The translations under genes were made by a program, and so were the position numbers. The notes below the pieces were generated by a model, which ran no database searches, was not told where the DNA came from, and saw nothing but the letters and a program-made list of their open reading frames with translations. From contig JASLNQ010000086.1 in NCBI GenBank assembly GCA_030745955.1, forward strand, positions 1-8,116: DNA of 8,116 bases, written 5' to 3'. This document shows positions 1-5,957 of the stretch, in pieces; position 1 is the first letter of the stretch, and each line of letters begins with the position of its first letter. Origin of the DNA: Dehalococcoidia bacterium (GTDB lineage: Bacteria; Chloroflexota; Dehalococcoidia; UBA1151; UBA1328).

Positions 1-1832
1 TTTCCTCCCTGGGCCTCGATGAGACCACGGGCGATCGAGAGTCCGAGCCCTGAGCCGGGAATCCTCGAGATACGGGCGCGCTTGCTACGGTAGAAGCTAT
101 CGAACACGGCCTGCAGCTCATCCTCGGCGATGCCCGGGCCTTTATCGGCGATTTTCACTTTCACTTCGGAACCGGTCACCAGAACGGTAACGACCGCTTC
201 GGTGTCGGACCTTGCATACTTGGCTGCGTTGTTCAGCAGGTTCAGCAGTACCTGGAGCGTCCGCTCGCGGTCGGCGTCGACCATGGTCGGAACATCAGGA
301 TGCACCATCTGCGCACTGATACCGCGATCCGCCAGGGCAGGTCCCGACATCTCGATCGCGGAGACGACGAGGTCATCGATATCGAAGATTTCGGTATGAA
401 GGTTGAAGCCGCCGGCTTCAAGCAGTGATACGACGTTCAGATCGTCGACCATTCGCGACAGCCGGTCGACGGTGGATTTCAGATTGACCAGAAGCCGCCG
501 CTGTTTATCGGTCAGCTCACCGGCCGCCTCCTCCCCGAGCATGTCGGTGTACACCTTCATGCTGGTCAGGGGAGTTTTCAGCTCGTGTGAGACGGTTGAG
601 ACATAATCCCGGCGCTCCACCTGGACAGGCCTGCGTTCTTGAAGGTCGGCGGTACTTTCCACGATAGCCTCAAGGCCCTGGACCCGTTCGAGCAGGCGCA
701 ACGAATCGATAACCGGTGAAACCTGGTCGGAAACACGCTCCACGACGGAAAGGTCACGCGCCGTGTACGCCCGCTCGCTCCGGGCGCTCACTGCGATTGC
801 TCCGATTACCGAGTTACGGGCACGCAGGGGCGTCCTGATGCTGGACGGGAGTCCGGTTTCGGCGAGGTTGCCACCGGCGAGATCGAGCGGAGTTTCACCG
901 GGTGCGCTGTCAGCCGTCGTTATGTACGATTCGGCCAACACGGCGTTGGAAGACTCGTCCAGCGTCACGGCATCTCCGGTGCGTAGACCTTCAATATCGA
1001 GTCCGTCTACATGGTCGATGACCAGCGATTTGCCGTCTTCGCTTATTAGTGCGATCGCACAGCGATCGACTGGTAGCAGTTTTTTCAGATTCCCGAAGAC
1101 GCTGGCATAAAGGGCCTGGAGGTCCCGCGCCGCACTGGCGTCACGACTGAGTTGAGCCAGGATCTCACTTACGTCCGCCATCTGACTGATGCTCGCGTGG
1201 AGCTTCAAGCTGGCCAGGGCACCCGATATCTGCGATCCGATCCGCTCTGCGGCCTCCACGTGTTCGGGTCCGTAAGCGTTCTCGGTAGAAGTCGCCGTCG
1301 CCAGGAATCCCACCACCTCGTCGCGGTGAATCAGCGGCGTGGCCATCAGCGACCGGACGCCGGCTTCGAGCAGGTTCTCGATCCCCGGAAACTCCGAACG
1401 CATTTGCGTCAGTAGTTCGGTGTCGAGAACCAGGACGAACCTGGCCAGTGTTCCAGCCATAGTAAATCCGGACATCGGCATGACCTGCCCCTGGCTGTAA
1501 CCGGGAATCTCGTCTCCCGACACGTACTCCAGGGTGACCGAATCCTCGGTGATATCGGCAACTGCGATTGCTGCCGTTTCCAGCGGGATCAACTGCCGGA
1601 CCTGGTCGATCACGCGGTCGTATACCTGGCCGATGTCCTGCGATGATGAGACCAGTTGACCGATTTCTGCCATGACGGCCCGTTCATCACCGACAAACTT
1701 GATTTCGTCCTGGAGTCGCAGCGCTTCGAGCGCCATTCGCCGGTTGCCGCTCGCTTCGAGTTCACGGGTGACGATGCCCGGCAATCGTTGCATGGCGTCG
1801 GTGGTGAACAGGTCGGCAATTCCGAGTTCCAT
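1..1832 (-). CDS. GAF-GAF sensor histidine kinase, main part of a frame split by TAG; 3' end outside the window
   Basis: Cytoplasmic two-component sensor kinase that would autophosphorylate on a histidine and pass the phosphate to an unseen response regulator. The frame is open from the left edge to a TAG at 1851-1853. Counting from the ATG at 1832, two GAF-like sensor domains cover about residues 54-205 and 220-385. A short linker leads to the HisKA domain, with H-box SHELKTPLTS and phospho-acceptor His416 (bases 585-587). The HATPase domain shows the N-box LLNLLNNAAKYA, the G1 box ADKGPGIAEDE, the F box FDSFYRS and the G2 box GSGLGLSIARG (near residue 593). Only the last few dozen residues should be missing. 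No membrane segment is visible. The ATG at 1832 has no good ribosome binding site and lies inside what aligns as helix 4 of a receiver domain, so it is probably not the native start. Kinase identity is firm; start and intactness are uncertain. Confidence 0.9.
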   Translation of the reverse strand, partial: MELGIADLFTTDAMQRLPGIVTRELEASGNRRMALEALRLQDEIKFVGDERAVMAEIGQLVSSSQDIGQVYDRVIDQVRQLIPLETAAIAVADITEDSVTLEYVSGDEIPGYSQGQVMPMSGFTMAGTLARFVLVLDTELLTQMRSEFPGIENLLEAGVRSLMATPLIHRDEVVGFLATATSTENAYGPEHVEAAERIGSQISGALASLKLHASISQMADVSEILAQLSRDASAARDLQALYASVFGNLKKLLPVDRCAIALISEDGKSLVIDHVDGLDIEGLRTGDAVTLDESSNAVLAESYITTADSAPGETPLDLAGGNLAETGLPSSIRTPLRARNSVIGAIAVSARSERAYTARDLSVVERVSDQVSPVIDSLRLLERVQGLEAIVESTADLQERRPVQVERRDYVSTVSHELKTPLTSMKVYTDMLGEEAAGELTDKQRRLLVNLKSTVDRLSRMVDDLNVVSLLEAGGFNLHTEIFDIDDLVVSAIEMSGPALADRGISAQMVHPDVPTMVDADRERTLQVLLNLLNNAAKYARSDTEAVVTVLVTGSEVKVKIADKGPGIAEDELQAVFDSFYRSKRARISRIPGSGLGLSIARGLIEAQGG

Positions 1833-1850
1833 CAGGCCGGCCTGGTTTTG

Positions 1851-1853
1851 CTA
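1851..1853 (-). other. In-frame amber codon inside the receiver domain
   Basis: The TAG closes the receiver frame starting at 2156. The kinase frame is in the same phase: its first ATG lies 21 bases (seven codons) downstream. Bases around it read CAC TAG CAA. One transition (CAG to TAG) would account for it. The five other genes in this window end in TAA (four) or TGA (one), so TAG is not used as an ordinary terminal stop here. Confidence 0.85.
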
Positions 1854-2156
1854 GTGGGACTCGACCAGGGCAAACACCGGGACATCGGGTGCATGTTCAC
1901 GGATTATCTCGACGGCCGGGGGTACGGATTCAGAGAAGCTGCGGGCATCGACGAAAATAACGTCCCACTCGTCATCTCTCACCCGTTGTGTGAACCTGTC
2001 GAGATTGGATGCCAGCTCGTTGCGTACCGCATGACCGGCGCCGGTCAGCAGGCGGGCTATCTCGACCCGTTCATCCAGGTCGAACGACAGCATCCGGACC
2101 TCTGCGGCGGGAAGTCTCGTTGCTGCCGTTTCGTTGTCAGGTTGTGAACTGGTCAT
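1851..2156 (-). CDS. Receiver-like N-terminal part of the sensor kinase, ended by an in-frame TAG
   Basis: This 101-residue frame starts at ATG 2156 and looks like the first four-fifths of a CheY-type receiver domain. Strand 1 is VRMLSFDLDE with acidic residues Asp26, Asp28 and Glu29; strand 3 is WDVIFVDAR with the likely phospho-acceptor Asp70; strand 4 is PVFALVES. It then meets TAG. The missing helix 4 and strand 5 (LMELGIADLFTTDAM) follow in the same frame, after the stop, at the head of the kinase. The usual strand-5 lysine is replaced by threonine, so the domain may be degenerate. Upstream of the ATG there is only a weak purine-poor ribosome binding region. It is most likely the N-terminus of one receiver-GAF-GAF-kinase protein, either broken or misread; a true separate 101-residue protein is less likely because the fold would be incomplete. 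Confidence 0.7.
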   Translation of the reverse strand: MTSSQPDNETAATRLPAAEVRMLSFDLDERVEIARLLTGAGHAVRNELASNLDRFTQRVRDDEWDVIFVDARSFSESVPPAVEIIREHAPDVPVFALVESH

Positions 2157-2269
2157 GTTCGGCTGCCGGTCAGGCGGTGCCCATACGTTCTCACACCGAA
2201 TTACCCAATAACTTACCCGACGGTGCAGAATCCGTGTGGGTGTTGAAGCTGATCCCGGTTCAGGCGGAG
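2157..2269 (-). promoter_or_regulatory. Intergenic gap before the sensor kinase, with a direct repeat
   Basis: These 113 bases separate the phosphodiesterase stop from the receiver-kinase start and are the only gap in the left half large enough for a promoter. On the minus strand the hexamer GGGTAA occurs twice, 12 bases apart start to start (plus-strand TTACCC at 2201-2206 and 2213-2218), in a locally A+T-richer patch. That spacing is close to one helical turn, as for tandem operator half-sites. I cannot pick out clear -35 and -10 boxes or a terminator. Treating the region as a promoter or operator is inference from spacing and the repeat. Confidence 0.3.
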
Positions 2270-3709
2270 TTATCCGAATTCACAGAGGTACTGACTTCCG
2301 CCAGCCTGGACCTTTTTGATCGTTTGCGGTGTCGCGAGCATATCCCCGGTCGAAGAATCTTGCACATTTTCGGGGCTGGTGCCTCGCTCCGGGTGTTCCA
2401 GCGCTTCGGTCAACACCCGGCCGTCAAGGTGATCGGGGACAGGAAGGCCGAGGAGCTTGAGGACGGTTGGCGCGATGTCGATGTTGCCACTGGTAGTGTT
2501 GGACTCAAGGCCGGATCGGAACGATGGGCCACTGGCGACAAGGGTGTTGTGGAGTTCGGCGGGGCTGCCACCTCCATGCGAGCCAACCCCAGGTTTGCCG
2601 CCGGTCGCTGCCCCTATCATGGCCAGCGGGGCCGACCGTGTGGATTCCCGGGATCGCATAGCCAGGGCGATATCCGGGCTGCGCAGACCCTCAAGCCCGA
2701 TATCGCTCATCGAGGCCAGGTTGGGAATGCCCGGGTCCGCGAGGTCGGTGGCAATCGCGCCAACCCAGTCCTGCGAGGATAACCACCGCAACAGCCGGTC
2801 CGCGAACTGCCGGTCACTCTCTGTGAGGTACAACAGCACGGAACCTCCGTTCTCGGCGACAACCACGCTGCTTTCTTCGCTTCCCGCGGCACCGTGAACA
2901 CTGAAACCTGCCTTCGCCAGTTCGGCATGGACATCGATTACCGAGTCGATTGTTGAGTAGCCGTGGTCTGACACCACGAAGACATCGGGCGGGGCCTGTT
3001 CGCCATTGCCCCCGATGGCGTCCAGGATGCGACCGAACTGTGCATCGGCAAGTGAGTACATGTCCTGCGCCTGGGAGCTGTCGATACCAAACGCGTGCTG
3101 GGACGTATCGGGTTCCGGGAACCAGACGAGGAGGACGTCGGGTTTGAGCTCGCCAATTGCGTATTCAATCGCCACGTCGGCCGTGCGTCTCACGAGATCG
3201 GCTGCGGGTGCTTGCTTGGGAGGCCATTCACCGAACTTGCTGACGATCTCGACGTGGTGGTCCTGTGGGTTCGTGAACTCGGGGTGGATCACGACATCAC
3301 CGAATTTATCGGCGTTCGGGTGCTGGACGAACGCATTTCCACTCGTACCGCCGACCACGGATACCCACTTGAGCCCCTGCTCGCTGATCAGTTCGCCAAG
3401 CGTGGGCACGAAGAGAAGCTTGCCTCCGAAGAGCCGGTTGATCTCGGGGAGTTTCGGGACGAGTGCATCGACAACCTCGGTCTTCGAGTACTCGGGGACG
3501 ATTAACTTGTTTGCGGTCAGGCCATGTTTGCCCGGTGTCACACCGGTCACGACGGATGCAGAGTTGGCCCGGGTTACTGTCGGGAACACGGCGTGGTTAT
3601 GCAGAAACCGGACGCCATTATTAGCGATGCCGTCTACGACGGGCATCCGTTCGTGGGTCACCTGGGAGGGTTGCAGTCCGTCGAACGCTGCGATCAGGAT
3701 ACGTGGCAT
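2270..3709 (-). CDS. Type I phosphodiesterase / nucleotide pyrophosphatase family protein (alkaline phosphatase superfamily)
   Basis: A 479-residue two-metal hydrolase of the family that includes nucleotide pyrophosphatases, phosphodiesterases and phosphonoacetate hydrolase. All expected metal and catalytic positions are visible: Asp10 in AFDG, the probable nucleophile Thr46 in FPTVTRANS, Asp201 and His205 in EPDTSQHAFG, Asp248-His249 in VSDHGYS, and His378 in GSHGGG. It should therefore hydrolyse a phosphate diester, pyrophosphate or phosphonate, but the substrate cannot be read from sequence. There is no signal peptide or membrane segment, so it is predicted cytoplasmic, unlike many secreted relatives. 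The start ATG overlaps the TAA of the metallopeptidase by one base (TAATG), with GGGGA seven bases upstream, which points to translational coupling. The final 45 or so residues, after the LDGRVL segment, look low in conservation and have no recognised motif. Confidence 0.88.
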   Translation of the reverse strand: MPRILIAAFDGLQPSQVTHERMPVVDGIANNGVRFLHNHAVFPTVTRANSASVVTGVTPGKHGLTANKLIVPEYSKTEVVDALVPKLPEINRLFGGKLLFVPTLGELISEQGLKWVSVVGGTSGNAFVQHPNADKFGDVVIHPEFTNPQDHHVEIVSKFGEWPPKQAPAADLVRRTADVAIEYAIGELKPDVLLVWFPEPDTSQHAFGIDSSQAQDMYSLADAQFGRILDAIGGNGEQAPPDVFVVSDHGYSTIDSVIDVHAELAKAGFSVHGAAGSEESSVVVAENGGSVLLYLTESDRQFADRLLRWLSSQDWVGAIATDLADPGIPNLASMSDIGLEGLRSPDIALAMRSRESTRSAPLAMIGAATGGKPGVGSHGGGSPAELHNTLVASGPSFRSGLESNTTSGNIDIAPTVLKLLGLPVPDHLDGRVLTEALEHPERGTSPENVQDSSTGDMLATPQTIKKVQAGGSQYLCEFG

Positions 3710-4080
3710 TAATCGATCCCCATCTTTTTCAGTTCTTCGTCCGAAAATCCAAAATAGTGGGCCACTTCGTGTGCAACCGTTGTCCGCACCGCCCGCTCAA
3801 GCGCTTCCAGTGAGTTGCAGGAATCTTCGATTGGTTCCTGGAACAGGGTTATTACGTCGGGCAGGGGCGGTACGTACGCGCCGCGCTCAGTAAGCGGAAT
3901 TCCCTCGTACAACCCGAAGAGCGTGTCGCGTGGTCCGAGGCCGTTTTCGGCCCGTTGTGATTGGGTTGGGCGATCGGTGACGATTACGCTCACATTGCCC
4001 ATCTTTGACAGGAACTGTTCGGGTAGTGACGCGACCGCTTCGCGTACCAGTTCCTCGAAGCTGTCCCTGTCCACTCGCAA
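3709..4080 (-). CDS. Small zincin-like metallopeptidase family protein
   Basis: A 123-residue protein of the short bacterial zincin-like metallopeptidase family (PF06262 type). The zinc site is HEVAHYFGFSD: His104 and His108 as ligands, Glu105 as the base, and an extended HExxHxxGxxD pattern with Gly111 and Asp114. The N-terminal part (FEELVREAVASLPEQF) and the middle stretch ending LFQEPIED also fit the family. The substrate is unknown; family members are small soluble proteins. It begins 7 bases after the nfo stop and overlaps the next gene by one base. The start is uncertain. TTG at 4080 gives this length but has no spaced ribosome binding site, whereas GTG at 4074 (121 residues) has a weak AGAG six bases upstream. 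Confidence 0.85.
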   Translation of the reverse strand: MRVDRDSFEELVREAVASLPEQFLSKMGNVSVIVTDRPTQSQRAENGLGPRDTLFGLYEGIPLTERGAYVPPLPDVITLFQEPIEDSCNSLEALERAVRTTVAHEVAHYFGFSDEELKKMGID

Positions 4081-4087
4081 CTCTGGT

Positions 4088-4942
4088 TTACCCGGCTCCG
4101 ACCTGTTGGCGGATCTTTTTCAAGGTATCGAGATTTGGTCTGTCGGGGCCGCTTTTGTTAGTGCCGGGGACCTCGAGGTAGAAGGGGATGTCTTTGAATG
4201 CCGGGTGCGACAGGACCGTGGCAAAACCGGCAGCGCCGATGAGCCCTTCGCCGATGTTGTCATGGCGGTCGACCAATGAGCCGAGGTCTCGCAGTGAGTC
4301 ATTGGCGTGCACCGACTGGAGCAGATCAAGCCCAATCTCTTTATCGAACTCATCAATCGTCGCGTTCAGCGTATCGGTTTTGGATATGTCGTAGCCTGCG
4401 GCCCAGACGTGCTGGGTGTCCAAGCACACGGCGACACGATCGCTCCCGATGGCCCTGATGAGTGTTCCGAGTTCTGCAAACGATGAACCTATATGGTCGC
4501 CTGCGCCGGCGCTTGTCTCGAGCATAAGCAGCGAATCACCGGGCTCGGCCTCAAGGACCCTGCGGACGGATTCCGCAAACTGGTCGATGATGGCGTCGAA
4601 GCCCTGGCCACGGTGGCTCGCGGGGTGGAATATCACTCCCAGCGCCCCGAGTATGTTTGCTGCGGCGACATCGGCCCGCAGGGCGGTTTCGGACTTACCG
4701 ACCAGCTCGGCGTCGGGTGAGCCAAGGGCGATCAGGTACTTTCCATGCAGGACCGTCGGCCCCATGCCCGAGCGGTCCATTTCCGACTTGTACTTGTCGG
4801 CTATCGTGTCGGCAATGGGCTTTGCCGACCACATGCGTGGCGACGACGCGAATATCTGGAAACACTCAGCCCCTATCTCCTCGGCGCGGGCAACCGCCTT
4901 ATCAGACCCGCCGGCCGCGGAAACATGCGCCCCAATCAGCAT
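4088..4942 (-). CDS. nfo: Deoxyribonuclease IV (endonuclease IV, AP endonuclease)
   Basis: Endonuclease IV cleaves DNA 5' of abasic sites and removes blocked 3' ends during base excision repair, using a three-zinc TIM-barrel site. At 284 residues it matches the E. coli enzyme (285). All nine family metal ligands are present: His66 (VLHGKY), His106 (FHPASH), Glu142 (LETSAG), Asp175 and His178 (CLDTQH), His212 (VHANDS), Asp225 and His227 (DRHDNIGEG), and Glu257 (YLEVPG). Small departures from consensus are Gln in CLDTQH where Cys is common, and Ala for Leu in VHANDS. The ATG at 4942 is chosen because the protein then begins MLIGAHVSAAGG, the usual N-terminus, with AGGGAG nine bases upstream. 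An ATG at 5065 in the same frame would add 41 unrelated residues and overlap secF. The gene lies 106 bases after secF and 7 before the metallopeptidase. Confidence 0.96.
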   Translation of the reverse strand: MLIGAHVSAAGGSDKAVARAEEIGAECFQIFASSPRMWSAKPIADTIADKYKSEMDRSGMGPTVLHGKYLIALGSPDAELVGKSETALRADVAAANILGALGVIFHPASHRGQGFDAIIDQFAESVRRVLEAEPGDSLLMLETSAGAGDHIGSSFAELGTLIRAIGSDRVAVCLDTQHVWAAGYDISKTDTLNATIDEFDKEIGLDLLQSVHANDSLRDLGSLVDRHDNIGEGLIGAAGFATVLSHPAFKDIPFYLEVPGTNKSGPDRPNLDTLKKIRQQVGAG

Positions 4943-5048
4943 ACCCTTCGGCTCCCTGTGATCTGGTATCAGCCGCGCCCGACTGCCTGCGTCCACCGGG
5001 CGCATGGTAGTCGAATAATCACCCGTGTGCGACCTTGGATACAGGTTT
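4943..5048 (-). other. Gap between secF and nfo
   Basis: A 106-base spacer holding the nfo ribosome binding site (AGGGAG at 4952-4957). It stays open in the nfo frame but encodes nothing recognisable. I see no stem followed by a T-run that would terminate secDF transcription, and no convincing -35/-10 pair. Read-through from secDF into nfo is therefore possible, though a weak internal promoter is not excluded. Confidence 0.4.
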
Positions 5049-5957
5049 TTAAGGCGAAGCGGCAACCCGTCGCCATGGGAGGAACGCCCGGCGCTCCCAG
5101 AGTACGAGGACCTGGGCAGCGACGAAAATCGAGCTGTAGGTCCCGATGATCACACCGGAGAGCAGCACAATCAGGAAGTCCCTGAGAGATGCGCCGCCGA
5201 ACAGCAGCATCGCAAGGATCACGGTCATCGTCGTGAGGCTTGTGCCGAGAGACCGCGTGATCGATTCGTTGATCGACAGGTTCACGGTGCTCCGGAAATC
5301 GCGTCCGGGTGCGAGTGTGACGTTTTCTCGGATGCGGTCGAAGATGACGATTGTGTCATTCACCGAGTAACCGATGACTGTGAGAATACCAACGATGAAG
5401 ATCGCGTTCACCTCGGCGTTGATCGCAAAACCCAGCACGGTGAAGGCACCAAGTACGATCAGGACATCGTGTCCAAGCGCAATGATCGCTGCGAAGGCGT
5501 ACTTGTACGAGGCTGGCACGGACCTGAACGCGTACATGATGTAGAGCATCACGAATACGGCGGCCACGATCACCGCGGTGATGGCGTTCCGCACGGTGTC
5601 CTGAGCGACCGAGGCACCCACAGTCGAGGTGTCGAGTACGGTGGCAGGGGCCTCATCGAGCAGGGCCACTTCGTCGGTGATGGCGTCCAGCCCGGTGTTG
5701 CCGAGGTCGTCGGTGCGGACGAAGTACTGGTTGTCACCCATGGCCTGGACGATCGCCTCGGGGTGCCCGGACCGGGCGAGGGCGTCCCTGACATCGGCGG
5801 TGCCGGGGTCCCCGCTCTCGAACTGGAACGTAATGGTCGAACCGGACGTGAAGTCGATCCCAAGGTTCAGTCCCGGTGATACGAGTATCACGACTGACAG
5901 AATGACCAGCACGAGCGAACCGCTCAGGAAGATTCGACGCTTTGCGATGATATCCAT
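5049..5957 (-). CDS. secF: Protein translocase subunit SecF
   Basis: SecF pairs with SecD in the inner membrane and uses the proton motive force to pull exported proteins through SecYEG. The 302-residue protein has TM1 at about 10-27, then the family motif LNLGIDFTSGSTI (residues 30-42), a short extracytoplasmic domain to about 120, and five more membrane segments at about 125-143, 151-177, 182-205, 238-255 and 262-286. Signature stretches include GYSVNDTIVIFDRIRE (196-211), SINESITRSLGTSLTT (228-243) and GTYSSIFVA (272-280). The length is normal for a stand-alone SecF. The ATG overlaps the secD TGA by one base (TGATG) and has a strong ribosome binding site, GGGAGGT, eight bases upstream, so synthesis of the two subunits is likely coupled. 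Confidence 0.97.
   Translation of the reverse strand: MDIIAKRRIFLSGSLVLVILSVVILVSPGLNLGIDFTSGSTITFQFESGDPGTADVRDALARSGHPEAIVQAMGDNQYFVRTDDLGNTGLDAITDEVALLDEAPATVLDTSTVGASVAQDTVRNAITAVIVAAVFVMLYIMYAFRSVPASYKYAFAAIIALGHDVLIVLGAFTVLGFAINAEVNAIFIVGILTVIGYSVNDTIVIFDRIRENVTLAPGRDFRSTVNLSINESITRSLGTSLTTMTVILAMLLFGGASLRDFLIVLLSGVIIGTYSSIFVAAQVLVLWERRAFLPWRRVAASP

Noticed and set aside
2009..2782. 257-residue plus-strand open frame spanning the 2157-2269 gap
   Set aside because: Most of it is antisense to the phosphodiesterase and the receiver domain, and it shows no motif of its own.
3006..3893. 295-residue plus-strand open frame
   Set aside because: It is antisense to the phosphodiesterase and metallopeptidase, both of which have intact catalytic motifs. 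It is rich in Ser, Arg and Pro, as expected for a shadow frame.
4943..5065. 41-residue N-terminal extension of Nfo from an ATG inside secF
   Set aside because: The family N-terminus MLIGAHVSAAGG starts exactly at 4942 with its own ribosome binding site, and the extension is not protein-like.
5025..5879. 284-residue plus-strand open frame
   Set aside because: It is antisense to SecF. It has a His, Asp and Gly-rich composition without a fold signature, typical of the complement of a membrane protein gene.
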